From: Pseudomonas putida S13.1.2
Lineage (GTDB): Bacteria; Pseudomonadota; Gammaproteobacteria; Pseudomonadales; Pseudomonadaceae
Reading direction: 5' to 3'
NCBI RefSeq assembly: GCF_000498395.2
Contig: NZ_CP010979.1
Span: 5,118,501-5,182,500, forward strand
DNA: 64,000 nt
In this document: piece after piece, positions 50,483 to 58,721 of the stretch
How positions within the stretch are numbered: position 1 is the stretch's first letter
Layout of the letters: each line of letters starts with the position of its first letter
Position numbers and translations under genes: made by a program
Notes under the pieces: model-generated
The model's database searches: none
The model's input: only the letters and a program-made list of their open reading frames with translations
What the model was told of the DNA's origin: nothing

Positions 50483-51214
50483 TTAGCGGCGGTCCAGCGA
50501 GTAGACGAACGGTGCCACGACTTCGATCGTGCCATTGTTCAGCAACTCGGGTGGCGGCTTGGGTACCGTGCCGGCTCGACGGATCATTTCCAGGGTCGCC
50601 CGGTCCAGTGCCGCACTGCCCGAACCACCTGCCATGGAGTACGAGACCACCTTGCCTTCGGCGTCGACCACGAAGCGCAGGCGGTTGATGCCTTGCAGGC
50701 CGCGACGGCGCGCGTCTTCCGGGTAGCGCTTGTACTTGGCCAGGTGGCGCAGCAGGTCGCTCTGCCAGGTTGGCAGGGCGTTGCTGTTGGACGCAATGCT
50801 CGGCGCCGGTGCCGCGGATTTCTGCGGTGGCGTGTTGCTCGGCGGTGCGTCTACCGTTTGCTCGGTGGGTGGCGCTTCCTTCGGCGGCTCAGGCTTTTTC
50901 TCGGGCTTGGGCGGCTGGGGCTTGGCCTTCGGCTTGGGCGGCTTGGGGATGGCGATCTTGGGCTTGGGTGCTTCGGCCAGCTTGGGCAACGGCGGTTCTT
51001 CGACCGGTGCCGGTGGCTGTGGCGCCGCTTTCGGTGGCGGTGGTGGCGCTGGCTCCGGTAACGGTGCCAGCTCGACCATCATCGCTGCCGGGGGCAGTTC
51101 GATGGCTTGGGGCACCGACCAGTTGAGCGTCAGCAGCACGGCGACCACGTGCACGCCCAGCACGATCGCCAGGCTGCCACCGTAGCGCGCCATGTTTGAG
51201 CGCGTTTTCGTCAT
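50483..51214 (-). CDS. tonB: Energy transducer TonB
   Basis: A 243-residue protein: an N-terminal signal-anchor (LAIVLGVHVVAVLLTLNWSV, about 14-33), then a Pro/Lys/Glu-rich periplasmic spacer (about 50-150) with PKPKIAIPKPPKPKAKPQPP runs, and the C-terminal TonB domain (about 160-243) ending VEVVAPFVYSLD. The core motif SDLLRHLAKYKRYPEDARRR and GINRLRFVVDAEGKVVSYSM are typical. It transmits proton-motive energy from ExbBD to outer-membrane siderophore and cobalamin receptors. Its start overlaps the end of exbD by four bases, last gene of exbB-exbD-tonB. Regulated probably by iron; no convincing Fur box was seen. Confidence 0.95.
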   Translation of the reverse strand: MTKTRSNMARYGGSLAIVLGVHVVAVLLTLNWSVPQAIELPPAAMMVELAPLPEPAPPPPPKAAPQPPAPVEEPPLPKLAEAPKPKIAIPKPPKPKAKPQPPKPEKKPEPPKEAPPTEQTVDAPPSNTPPQKSAAPAPSIASNSNALPTWQSDLLRHLAKYKRYPEDARRRGLQGINRLRFVVDAEGKVVSYSMAGGSGSAALDRATLEMIRRAGTVPKPPPELLNNGTIEVVAPFVYSLDRR

Positions 51215-51639
51215 TTCTTGGCTGCCGTCTCGAGACCTACCAGACCGACCTTGAGGTAGCCGGCCGCGCGCATGTTGTTCATCACTTCCATCAGGTCGCC
51301 GTAATCCACGCCTTTGTCAGCCTGGAAGAAGATGGTGGTTTCCTTGTCACCCTTGGTCTTGGCGTCGAGCATCGGGCCAAGCTGGTCGGGCGCAGCAACC
51401 TGATCATCGCCGACGTACAGCTTCTGGTCGGCCTTGACGCTGACGAACACCGGTTTCTCGGGCCTCGGCGCCGGTTTGGCGGTAGAGGCCGGCAGGTCGA
51501 CCTTGATGTCGACCGTGGCCAGGGGGGCAGCGACCATGAAGATGATCAGCAGCACCAACATCACGTCGATGAACGGCGTAACGTTGATTTCGTGGTTTTC
51601 GGCGAGGTCGTCGCCACCTTCGTTGAGATGCAGGCCCAT
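51211..51639 (-). CDS. exbD: Biopolymer transport protein ExbD
   Basis: A 142-residue protein with a cytoplasmic N-terminus, one span (INVTPFIDVMLVLLIIFMVA, about 19-38) that includes the essential proton-pathway aspartate, and a periplasmic domain (about 45-142). EINVTPFIDVMLVLLIIF is the ExbD/TolR signature. It works with ExbB as the proton channel that drives TonB. The gene lies 3 bases from exbB and overlaps tonB by 4, so the three subunits are made as one operon in a fixed ratio. Confidence 0.96.
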   Translation of the reverse strand: MGLHLNEGGDDLAENHEINVTPFIDVMLVLLIIFMVAAPLATVDIKVDLPASTAKPAPRPEKPVFVSVKADQKLYVGDDQVAAPDQLGPMLDAKTKGDKETTIFFQADKGVDYGDLMEVMNNMRAAGYLKVGLVGLETAAKK

Positions 51640-51642
51640 GGC

Positions 51643-52602
51643 TTACCCCACTTTCACCATGTGCGGGGCGGCGCGGTCGCTGCCCTGGTGGTCCAGATCA
51701 CGGCTGACCAGCAGCAGGACCTGGGCGGAGGCGTCGGACACCTGGGCCTTGTAGCCAGCGATGGAGCGGGCGAAGACGTTGTAGATGACCACAGCCGGGA
51801 TTGCAGCGACCAGGCCCAGGGCGGTGGCCAGCAGGGCTTCGGCAATACCTGGTGCAACCACGGCCAGGTTGGTGGTTTGGGTCTTGGCGATGCCGATGAA
51901 GCTGTTCATGATGCCCCATACGGTACCGAACAGGCCAACGAACGGCGCGGTGGAGCCGATGGTGGCAAGTACGCCGGTGCCGCTGCTCATGGTGCGGCCG
52001 CTGGCATGCACCAGGCGCTCCAGGCGGAAGCTGACGCGTTCCTTGATGCCTTCTTTTTCGCGGGCGTTGGCCGAAAGGCGCATCTCTTCAAGGGCATCGT
52101 GGACCAGGGTGTGGGCCAAGGTACCTTCCTTGTTGGAGACTTCGCTGGCGTCTTTCAGGGTGGTGGACTTCTTCAGCTGGGCGATTTCACCACGCAGGCG
52201 ACGCTTGGCGCCCATCAGCTCGAAGCCTTTGGCAATCCAGATGGTCCAGGTGATGATGGAGGCGATGGCCAGGCCGATCATGACGATCTTCACCACGATA
52301 TCGGCGTTCTTGTACATGCCCCATGGGGACAGGTCGTGAGCCATGCCCAGCGAGGTGTCTTCAACCAGGGCTTCAACGCTCGGGTCTACCGCAGCCGGTG
52401 CGTCAGCCGGGGTGGCAGCAGCGTCGGCAGCCGGGGCAGCAGCAGGCGCGGCCGGGGCAGTGGCGGCAGCAGGCGTGGCGGCGTTGGTGGTTGGCTCATC
52501 GGCCATGGCCACCGGGGCCAGCACCAGGCTGAGTGTCAGCGCGGCGATGGCGCGCCAGGCGCGCGACGGGGTTGGCGAAGCGGAAAGTTGAGTACGTGTC
52601 AT
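51643..52602 (-). CDS. exbB: Biopolymer transport protein ExbB with long N-terminal extension
   Basis: A 319-residue protein starting MTRTQLSASPTPSRAWRAI at 52602; the 34 codons open upstream cross the promoter and are not used. It begins with a signal peptide-like stretch (AALTLSLVLAPVAMA), then an Ala/Pro-rich region of about 50 residues (TNAATPAAATAPAAPAAAPA), and the canonical ExbB: three spans at about 105-130, 205-230 and 250-275, with GTVWGIMNSFIGIA and NVFARSIAGYKAQV. The Ala/Pro extension is absent from E. coli ExbB but known in P. putida. It forms the pentameric proton channel with ExbD. Confidence 0.95.
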   Translation of the reverse strand: MTRTQLSASPTPSRAWRAIAALTLSLVLAPVAMADEPTTNAATPAAATAPAAPAAAPAADAAATPADAPAAVDPSVEALVEDTSLGMAHDLSPWGMYKNADIVVKIVMIGLAIASIITWTIWIAKGFELMGAKRRLRGEIAQLKKSTTLKDASEVSNKEGTLAHTLVHDALEEMRLSANAREKEGIKERVSFRLERLVHASGRTMSSGTGVLATIGSTAPFVGLFGTVWGIMNSFIGIAKTQTTNLAVVAPGIAEALLATALGLVAAIPAVVIYNVFARSIAGYKAQVSDASAQVLLLVSRDLDHQGSDRAAPHMVKVG

Positions 52603-52685
52603 GCTGGCCGGACCTGATGAAGAAAAAAGTGAGCGTTCTCCAAGGCCTCGAGGTAGGCCGAGAACAAATTGGCGGCCATTATTGC

Positions 52686-52717
52686 AAGTAATTCTTGTTA
52701 ACAAAAGTAATCTTGTT
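52686..52717. repeat. Direct repeat in the exbB / epimerase divergent gap
   Basis: AAGTAATTCTTGTT (52686-52699) recurs as AAGTAATCTTGTT (52705-52717), a near-identical copy 19 bases on. It lies in the AT-rich gap between divergent exbB and the NAD-dependent epimerase gene, so it may be a regulator site. It does not match the Fur consensus well. Confidence 0.6.
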
Positions 52718-52792
52718 GCTTTTTTCGCCTATGGTCTAGCCGCCCATCGTGTAGCGTGGCCGGGCTGATCAATTGGTCTAGGGAGTTTAGAG

Positions 52793-53650
52793 ATGTCAGA
52801 CCTTTCCGTGATGGTGGTGGGTTGTGGTGATGTGGGGGGGCGTCTGGCCCAGCAAATGATGGCCAAAGGCTGGCAGGTGAGCGGCCTGCGCCGCGCTGTC
52901 GGGCAGCTGCCTGCGGGCGTCCAACCGGTTGCCGCGGACTTGGCCGAACCGTCGATCCCGCCAGCCTGGCCACAGGGTCCACTGGATTACCTGGTGTACT
53001 GCGTGGCGGCCAGCCAGCACGACGAGGCGGGTTACCAGGCGGCCTATGTTGATGGTTTGCGCCATGTGTTGGCCTGGCTGGCCGAGCGTGGTCAGCGCCC
53101 CCGTCGTCTGCTGTTCGTTTCCAGCAGCAGCGTGTATGCGCAAAAGGACGGTGAGTGGGTCGAGGAAGGCGCGGCCACCGAGCCCGAAGGTTATTCCGGG
53201 CGGGTGATGCTGGAGGCTGAGCGGCTGGCGCTGGCCAGTGGTATCCCGGCGAGCGTTGTGCGCCTGACGGGTATCTACGGCCCAGGCCGCGAGTGGCTGT
53301 TGAGCCAGGTGCGCCAGGGTTACCGTGTGGCTGAGGAGCCGCCGCTGTACGGCAACCGCATTCATGCCGAGGATGCTGCCAGCCTGCTGGCGTTTCTGCT
53401 GCAGGCCGATGCTGATGGCACGGTGCTGGACGACTACTACATTGGCGTTGATGACGACCCCGCGCCGCTGGCCGACGTGGTGGCCTGGCTACGGGCGTAC
53501 ATGGGGGTTACCGAGTGGTCCGATGAGCAGCGGGTGCGGCGTACCGGCAGCAAGCGCTGCAGCAACGCCCGGGCCCGGGCATTGGGCTGGGCGCCGGTGT
53601 ATCCGAGCTACAAGGAAGGCTATGCCGCCATCCTGAAAGGAGGGCGTTGA
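52793..53650 (+). CDS. NAD-dependent epimerase/dehydratase-like (SDR) protein, YeeZ-type
   Basis: A 285-residue protein with the N-terminal dinucleotide-binding motif VMVVGCGDVGGRLAQQMMAK, a form of GxGxxG, and the short-chain-dehydrogenase-like core RRLLFVSSSSVYAQKDGEWV near residue 105. VRLTGIYGPGREWL near 162 and NRIHAEDAASLLAF near 188 are typical of the extended SDR family and E. coli YeeZ. The usual YxxxK is not clearly seen: the tyrosine in SGRVMLEAE is replaced by GYSGR. It is probably a nucleotide-sugar-related or hopanoid-related enzyme, but the substrate is unknown. Divergent from exbB. Confidence 0.85.
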   Translation: MSDLSVMVVGCGDVGGRLAQQMMAKGWQVSGLRRAVGQLPAGVQPVAADLAEPSIPPAWPQGPLDYLVYCVAASQHDEAGYQAAYVDGLRHVLAWLAERGQRPRRLLFVSSSSVYAQKDGEWVEEGAATEPEGYSGRVMLEAERLALASGIPASVVRLTGIYGPGREWLLSQVRQGYRVAEEPPLYGNRIHAEDAASLLAFLLQADADGTVLDDYYIGVDDDPAPLADVVAWLRAYMGVTEWSDEQRVRRTGSKRCSNARARALGWAPVYPSYKEGYAAILKGGR

Positions 53651-53654
53651 ATTT

Positions 53655-53752
53655 ACCGGCCTCTTCGCGGGTAAACCCGCTCCCACAGGGATATCACAAG
53701 GCCTGAAGACAGTGATTACCCTGTGGGAGCGGGTTCACCCGCGAAGAGGCCA
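53655..53752. repeat. REP inverted pair
   Basis: Copies at 53655-53689 (ACCGGCCTCTTCGCGGGTAA ...) and 53719-53752 (CCTGTGGGAGCGGGTTCACC ...) face each other between the convergent epimerase and lipoprotein genes. Confidence 0.92.
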
Positions 53753-53779
53753 GTGCATTCAGTGCAAATGCAACAGGAC

Positions 53780-54511
53780 TCAGCTGCGTTCCAGCACCCA
53801 CTGGCGCTTGCCCGCGGCCAGCGCCGGCATTTCGTCTGGCTGCGCACGGTTTACCGCCTGGAAAATCTCCAGTTTGTCGCCATCACGCTTGATGATGAAC
53901 GGAGCACCACGCTGGTTACGCTCCAGCCAGAGGCTGTCATTGCTGCCGCCCATGGCCGCGCAGTCACCTGCCAGGCACAGTGCAAAACGGTCCGGCCCCG
54001 GCAGGCCGGTGACGTTACCGGTGTCGCTGAAGCGCACGCTGGCACCTTTGCCCTGGCCTTCGACCACCTTCCAATTGCCGCCCAGGTAGGCCTGGTACAG
54101 CGCTTTCTCGAAGCTGCTGCCCAGCGGTGCATTGGCAGTAGCCGGTGCCTTGGCACGCACGAAGGTCTGCTTGGCGCCGCGCTGGTCGACGGCTTGCAGC
54201 TCGTCCCCATCAAGCGACAGCTGCTCGGTCTGGCCGCCCGCGAAGCTGGCCTGCCATTGCTTGTCATTGGCGCTCAGCTGGCCGTCAGCGGCCTCGAAAC
54301 CATTGCTGAAGCTGGCCTGCTGGCTGGCAACGTCGAGCCTCCATTCAAACACTGGGCCGTGCTCATTCAGGGCTTGGCGCAGGCTGCCGCCCTTGACCGC
54401 TGCGGTGATGGCCTCCTGGTTGATCCAGGTGCCGTTGTAATCTTCGGGTTTGTGGCTGGCGCAGCCGCCCAGTAGCAGGGCTGCCAGCGCGATAGGCAGT
54501 GCTTGACGCAT
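53780..54511 (-). CDS. Lipoprotein of unknown function
   Basis: A 243-residue lipoprotein from 54511, beginning MRQALPIALAALLLGGCASH; the lipobox LGGC at residues 14-17 fixes the start, and the longer open frame upstream crosses into ridA. No recognised domain: the mature protein (about 18-243) is a mix of short beta strands, including the phrases YNGTWINQEAITAAVKGGSL and VRFSDTGNVTGLPGPDRFALCLAGDCAAMGG with two cysteines that may pair, ending NRAQPDEMPALAAGKRQWVLE. Residue +2 after the lipid cysteine is Ala, so outer-membrane sorting is likely. It lies 55 bases downstream of ridA on the same strand, so it could be a distal operon member. Confidence 0.85.
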   Translation of the reverse strand: MRQALPIALAALLLGGCASHKPEDYNGTWINQEAITAAVKGGSLRQALNEHGPVFEWRLDVASQQASFSNGFEAADGQLSANDKQWQASFAGGQTEQLSLDGDELQAVDQRGAKQTFVRAKAPATANAPLGSSFEKALYQAYLGGNWKVVEGQGKGASVRFSDTGNVTGLPGPDRFALCLAGDCAAMGGSNDSLWLERNQRGAPFIIKRDGDKLEIFQAVNRAQPDEMPALAAGKRQWVLERS

Positions 54512-54536
54512 GACGGGGTAACCTTGCAAAGGAGGG

Positions 54537-54559
54537 GTGACGGGCAGGGCGCCCGTCAC
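54537..54559 (-). repeat. Hairpin between ridA and the lipoprotein gene
   Basis: GTGACGGGC and GCCCGTCAC form a 9-bp stem with a 5-base loop just past the ridA stop. No tight T run follows on the minus strand, so it may only slow or partly end the rpoZ-spoT-ridA transcript. Confidence 0.55.
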
Positions 54560-54566
54560 CGGAGCA

Positions 54567-54947
54567 TCATTCGATGACCAGGATGGCGTCCATTTCGACC
54601 TGAGCGCCTTTCGGCAGCGCGGCAACGCCGATGGCGGCACGGGCGGGGTAGGGTTGCTCGAAGTAGCGGCCCATCACCTCGTTGACCTTGGCGAAGTGGC
54701 TCAGGTCGGTGAGGAAGATGTTCAGCTTGACGATGTCCTTGAACGAACCGCCAGCGGCTTCAGCCACGGACTTGAGGTTCTCGAACACCTGCACGGTCTG
54801 GGCTTCGAAGCCTTCGACCAGTTCCATGGTCTTGGGGTCCAGCGGGATCTGGCCCGACATGTACACCGTGTTGCCTGCCTTGATCGCCTGCGAGTAGGTG
54901 CCGATGGCGGCTGGGGCCTTGTCGCTAGTGATGACGGTCTTGCTCAT
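54567..54947 (-). CDS. ridA: Reactive intermediate/imine deaminase RidA
   Basis: A 126-residue RidA (YjgF/YER057c/UK114) protein. It removes reactive enamine/imine intermediates of PLP enzymes. Blocks are AIGTYSQAIKAGNTVYMSGQ near residue 17, EGFEAQTVQVFENLKSVAEA near 48 and PYPARAAIGVAALPKGAQVE near 99, which contains the conserved Arg that binds the substrate carboxylate. Trimeric cytoplasmic enzyme. It lies 23 bases downstream of spoT on the same strand, an arrangement found across pseudomonads, and is probably the third gene of the rpoZ-spoT-ridA transcript. Confidence 0.96.
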   Translation of the reverse strand: MSKTVITSDKAPAAIGTYSQAIKAGNTVYMSGQIPLDPKTMELVEGFEAQTVQVFENLKSVAEAAGGSFKDIVKLNIFLTDLSHFAKVNEVMGRYFEQPYPARAAIGVAALPKGAQVEMDAILVIE

Positions 54948-54970
54948 GATGACTCCTTGCGGTTGGCGGA

Positions 54971-57079
54971 CTACGTACGCATGCGGGTGATGCGGACCAC
55001 ACCGGTCAAGGTACGCAGCTTCTTGATCACACGCGCCAGGTGCACACGGTCGTGCACGCTGACCACCAGTTGGACCACGCTGATACGGCCGTCGCGTTCG
55101 TCCATGCTGATCTTCTCGATGTTGCCGTCGGCAGCGTTGACACTGCTGGCCAGCAGGGCAATAAGGCCGCGCTGGTGCTCCAGTTCGACACGCAGTTCGA
55201 CATTGAACTCACCGGTGATGTCCTTGGCCCAGGAAAGCTGCACGCACTTTTCCGGGTTGTGGCGGATTTCACTGATGTTGCGGCAATTCTCCAGGTGCAC
55301 GACCATGCCCTTGCCGGCCGACAGGTGGCCGACGATCGGGTCGCCAGGGATAGGCGTGCAGCACTTGGCGTAGCTCAGCACCAGGCCTTCGGTACCCCGG
55401 ATCGCCAGCGGGCCTTCTGGTGCAGGCAGCTGCTCGCCTTCGGCCGACAGCAGGCGGCGAGCGACCACGTAGGCCATGCGGTTGCCCAGGCCGATGTCTT
55501 CGAGCAGGTCTTCGATCAGCTCCAGGCGGTACTCGGCGAGAATCGCCTGGATACGCTCCTGAGGGATTTTCTCCAGGCTGCTGTCGAAACCGGTGAGCAC
55601 CTTGTTCAGCAGGCGTTCGCCCAGGCTGATGGACTCGGAGCGACGCTGCTGCTTGAGTGCGTGGCGGATGTGCGTGCGCGCCTTGCCGGTCACCACGAAG
55701 TTGAGCCAGGCCGGGTTCGGCCGTGCGCCCGGGGCGCTGACGATTTCCACCGTCGAGCCGCTTTGCAGCGGTTCGGACAGCGGCGCCAGGCGGCGGTTGA
55801 TGCGGCAGGCGATGCAGCTGTTGCCGACGTCGGTGTGCACCGCGTAGGCGAAGTCCACCGCCGTGGAGCCTTTGGGCAGCTCCATGATGCGGCCTTTGGG
55901 CGTGAACACGTAGACCTCGTCCGGGAACAGGTCGATCTTCACGCTCTCGATGAATTCCAGCGAGTTGCCGGCACGTTGCTGCAACTCGAGGATACCCTTC
56001 ACCCACTGCCGCGCGCGGGCGTGGCTGCCCTTGGGCTGCTCGTCGTCGTTGGACTTGTACAGCCAGTGCGCGGCGATGCCGTTGTTGGCCATCTCTTCCA
56101 TTTCGCGGGTGCGGATCTGGATTTCGATGGGCACGCCGTGCATGCCGAACAGCGTGGTGTGCAACGACTGGTAGCCGTTGGCCTTGGGGATCGCGATGTA
56201 ATCCTTGAAGCGACCGGGCAGCGGCTTGTACAGGTTGTGCACGGCGCCAAGCACGCGGTAGCAGGTGTCGACCTTGTCGACGATGATGCGGAAGGCATAC
56301 ACGTCCATGATCTCGTTGAAGGCACGGCGCTTGCCGCGCATCTTCTTGTAGATGCCATAGAGGTGTTTCTGCCGGCCGCTGACCTCGCCCTCGATGCCGT
56401 CGGCAGCCAGGCAGTTGGCCAGCGAGTGCTCGATCTTGGCGACGATCTCTTTGCGGTTGCCGCGTGCGCTTTTCACCGCCCGGTGAATCAGCGACGAGCG
56501 CATCGGGTGCATGGCCTTGAAGCCGAGGTCCTCGAACTCCACGCGCACGGTGTGCATGCCCAGGCGGTTGGCGATGGGGGCGTAGATTTCCAGGGTTTCC
56601 TTGGCGATGCGCCGGCGTTTTTCGCCGGACAGCACTTCCAGGGTGCGCATGTTGTGCAGGCGGTCGGCCAGCTTGACCAGGATCACGCGAATGTCGCGGG
56701 CCATGGCCATGGCCATTTTCTGGAAGTTTTCGGCCTGCGCCTCGGCCTTGGTCTCGAAGTTCATCTGGGTCAGCTTGCTGACCCCATCGACCAGTTCGGC
56801 CACCGTCTCGCCAAATTGCTGGCTGAGGGCTTCCTTGGCGATACCGGTGTCTTCGATCACATCGTGCAGCATGGCCGCCATCAGGCTTTGATGGTCCATG
56901 TGCATGTCGGCGAGGATGCTGGCCACGGCCAGCGGGTGGGTCACGTAGGGCTCGCCGCTGCGGCGGCGCTGCCCATCGTGGGCCTGTTCGGCGTAGAAAT
57001 AGGCGCGCCGAACCAGGTTGACCTGTTCGGGGCCAAGGTAGGTCGACAGCCGTTCGGCCAAGGCTTCTATACCCGGCAT
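54971..57079 (-). CDS. spoT: Bifunctional (p)ppGpp synthetase/hydrolase SpoT
   Basis: A 702-residue protein starting MPGIEALAERLSTYLGPEQV. The HD hydrolase domain (about 20-190) has GEPYVTHPLAVASILADMHM and AAMLHDVIEDTGI, so hydrolysis is likely active. The synthetase domain (about 230-350) has RKEIVAKIEHSLANCLAADG-adjacent sequence and FRIIVDKVDTCYRVLGAVHN. A TGS domain follows (about 380-440; VFTPKGRIMELPKGSTAVDF), then a C-terminal ACT domain (about 630-700). It balances the alarmone (p)ppGpp in response to carbon, fatty-acid and other starvation. It lies 59 bases downstream of rpoZ. Confidence 0.97.
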   Translation of the reverse strand: MPGIEALAERLSTYLGPEQVNLVRRAYFYAEQAHDGQRRRSGEPYVTHPLAVASILADMHMDHQSLMAAMLHDVIEDTGIAKEALSQQFGETVAELVDGVSKLTQMNFETKAEAQAENFQKMAMAMARDIRVILVKLADRLHNMRTLEVLSGEKRRRIAKETLEIYAPIANRLGMHTVRVEFEDLGFKAMHPMRSSLIHRAVKSARGNRKEIVAKIEHSLANCLAADGIEGEVSGRQKHLYGIYKKMRGKRRAFNEIMDVYAFRIIVDKVDTCYRVLGAVHNLYKPLPGRFKDYIAIPKANGYQSLHTTLFGMHGVPIEIQIRTREMEEMANNGIAAHWLYKSNDDEQPKGSHARARQWVKGILELQQRAGNSLEFIESVKIDLFPDEVYVFTPKGRIMELPKGSTAVDFAYAVHTDVGNSCIACRINRRLAPLSEPLQSGSTVEIVSAPGARPNPAWLNFVVTGKARTHIRHALKQQRRSESISLGERLLNKVLTGFDSSLEKIPQERIQAILAEYRLELIEDLLEDIGLGNRMAYVVARRLLSAEGEQLPAPEGPLAIRGTEGLVLSYAKCCTPIPGDPIVGHLSAGKGMVVHLENCRNISEIRHNPEKCVQLSWAKDITGEFNVELRVELEHQRGLIALLASSVNAADGNIEKISMDERDGRISVVQLVVSVHDRVHLARVIKKLRTLTGVVRITRMRT

Positions 57080-57138
57080 GGGTTGACCTCCTGCGGAGGA
57101 AAAGGGCCTTGCGCCGTGCGACGTCGACCTGGCATCAA

Positions 57139-57402
57139 TCAGACAGCCTCGTTGTTCTCGTCCTCGAAGGCGGCGAAGACCGGATCCTCGGTGACGATCT
57201 CTTCAGCGGCGATGAACTCGTTGGTGACGATGCCTTCGGCGATTTCACGCAGGGCAACAACGGTCGGTTTGTCGTTTTCCCACGCAACGCGTGGCTCTTT
57301 GCCGCCGGTCGCCAGCTGGCGAGCGCGCTTGGTCGAGAGCATGACCAGCTCGAAGCGGTTATCCACGTGTTCCAGGCAGTCTTCAACAGTTACGCGGGCC
57401 AT
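57139..57402 (-). CDS. rpoZ: RNA polymerase omega subunit
   Basis: An 87-residue protein starting MARVTVEDCLEHVDNRFELV at 57402; six codons open upstream are not used. It is the omega subunit, which assists folding of beta-prime and, with SpoT, links to (p)ppGpp. The conserved stretch VMLSTKRARQLATGGKEPRV and TVVALREIAEGIVTNEFI are present. The acidic tail EDPVFAAFEDENNEAV is typical of pseudomonads. It heads the rpoZ-spoT-ridA unit. In many relatives gmk lies directly upstream; here a polyamine module separates them. Confidence 0.97.
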   Translation of the reverse strand: MARVTVEDCLEHVDNRFELVMLSTKRARQLATGGKEPRVAWENDKPTVVALREIAEGIVTNEFIAAEEIVTEDPVFAAFEDENNEAV

Positions 57403-57530
57403 GGTCTTCCTCAGTAGCAAATGCGGTGGGCGTGCAGCCCAGTAATGGGCAGGCGGACTCGATAGTATAAAAATTCACCAGCCAATAGGGAAGCGCTGTT
57501 TTGCCGGGCGGTCACCTTGAAGCCCTGTGT

Positions 57531-57604
57531 TTGCTTCTTCGCGGGTAAACCCGCGCCCACAGGCACCGCCTACCCTGTGGGAGCGGGTTTTCCCGCGAAA
57601 GGGC
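57531..57604. repeat. REP inverted pair at one border of the polyamine module
   Basis: Copies at 57531-57563 (TTCTTCGCGGGTAAACCCGC ...) and 57574-57604 (CCTGTGGGAGCGGGTTTTCC ...) face each other with a gap of about 10 bases, between rpoZ (upstream side) and the LysR gene. Confidence 0.9.
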
Positions 57605-57643
57605 CGGACCAGACAGCCGCAATACTTGACCCCGACGATAACC

Positions 57644-58516
57644 TCAGAGCATCGCGCCACGCAACCGCGGCGTCAGCTCTTCGAAAAGGGTCTGCACCGA
57701 GCGCAGCGCCCGGCAATCCGGCCGGGTCAGCAGCCACAGCTGGGTGTCGCAACCCGGCAGCGGTCCGCTCAGCGCATCCACGCCGGGCAGGGCGTGCACC
57801 ATGTAGTCCGGCAGCGCCGCCACGCCCAGGCCGGCAGTTACCAGCTGGGCAATGGTCGACATGCCGCTGCACTGGTAGCGTGGGCTTAGCCCGGGGTGCT
57901 GCTGGTTGCGCCAGACCACCGTGGGGTGGTCCTGCATCGAGTCGTCGGGGGCGATCCATGGCACGCTGACGGCCGATTCTGCCAGGCGCTCGCGCCACTG
58001 CGGCTGGCCGCAGACCACATAGGAGGTGGACCCCAGGTTGCGACCCACCAGGTGTTCCGGGGGTGTATTGGTCAGGCGCAGGGCAATGTCGGCATCGCGC
58101 CGGCTGAGGTTGGCGAAGGTGTTCGAGGTGCCCATCTCCAGCGACAAGGCCGGGTAGTTGGGCATGAACTCGGCCAGCGCCGGCAGCAGCAGGCTATGCA
58201 TGACCGCCTCGGTGCAGGTCACCCGCACCGTGCCGCTTACCACCTGCTCGCCACTGGTCATGGCAATGCGCGCCGCCTCCAGCGCCTGTTCGGCGCGCTC
58301 GGCCTGCTCGGCCAGGGCCTGGGCGGTATCGGTCGGCAGGTAGCCCTTGCGGCTCTTGACGAACAAGGCGGTGCCCAGCGCCGACTCCAGCCGGCGGATC
58401 GAGCGGAATACCGTCGAAACGTCGACTTTGAGGAGCTCGGCGGCTTTGGCCAGCGAGCGGCCGCGCTCCAGTGCCAGGACCAGGGAGAGGTCGGCGTGGG
58501 TGATCTGATATTGCAT
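57644..58516 (-). CDS. LysR-family regulator divergent from the puuA-like gene
   Basis: A 290-residue regulator starting MQYQITHADLSLVLALERGR at 58516; the 59 codons open upstream run into the divergent promoter and are not used. The helix-turn-helix is AKAAELLKVDVSTVFRSIRR (about 20-60) and the effector domain is about 85-290 (VVSGTVRVTCTEAVMHSLLL). It is divergent from the glutamine-synthetase-like gene by about 205 bases, so it probably controls the polyamine module. The inducer is unknown, perhaps a polyamine or a gamma-glutamyl derivative. The gap contains an imperfect dyad near 58537-58551 (TTGCCGAATTGCCAA) as a weak operator candidate. Confidence 0.9.
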   Translation of the reverse strand: MQYQITHADLSLVLALERGRSLAKAAELLKVDVSTVFRSIRRLESALGTALFVKSRKGYLPTDTAQALAEQAERAEQALEAARIAMTSGEQVVSGTVRVTCTEAVMHSLLLPALAEFMPNYPALSLEMGTSNTFANLSRRDADIALRLTNTPPEHLVGRNLGSTSYVVCGQPQWRERLAESAVSVPWIAPDDSMQDHPTVVWRNQQHPGLSPRYQCSGMSTIAQLVTAGLGVAALPDYMVHALPGVDALSGPLPGCDTQLWLLTRPDCRALRSVQTLFEELTPRLRGAML

Positions 58517-58721
58517 TGGTGCACGCTCTGCTTGCCGAATTGCCAATGTCTGTTGCGTCAGGGCCATTTTATAGTGAAACGGCCCCCCGGAATCAATGCG
58601 TCCGGTCGGGTAACCAATCCCCACGATGGGAAAGTGAAAAAAACAACAGCTGCAACCATCGTCGCCCGTGAGGCGCCAGCCGTATCCCCACATCGCCGCA
58701 GCACATCAAAGGATGTACACC

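Noticed and set aside
52603..52792. A Fur box before exbB
   Set aside because: The region is AT-rich and iron control is expected, but I could not find a good match to the GATAATGATAATCATTATC pattern.
57358..57366. TTATCCACG in rpoZ, a DnaA-box-like 9-mer
   Set aside because: Single and imperfect, with no neighbours; occurrence by chance is likely, unlike the array in the MocR gene.
55040..57445. An 801-codon open frame antisense to spoT and rpoZ
   Set aside because: It spans two confirmed genes on the other strand and shows repetitive His/Gln/Val-rich composition typical of shadows.
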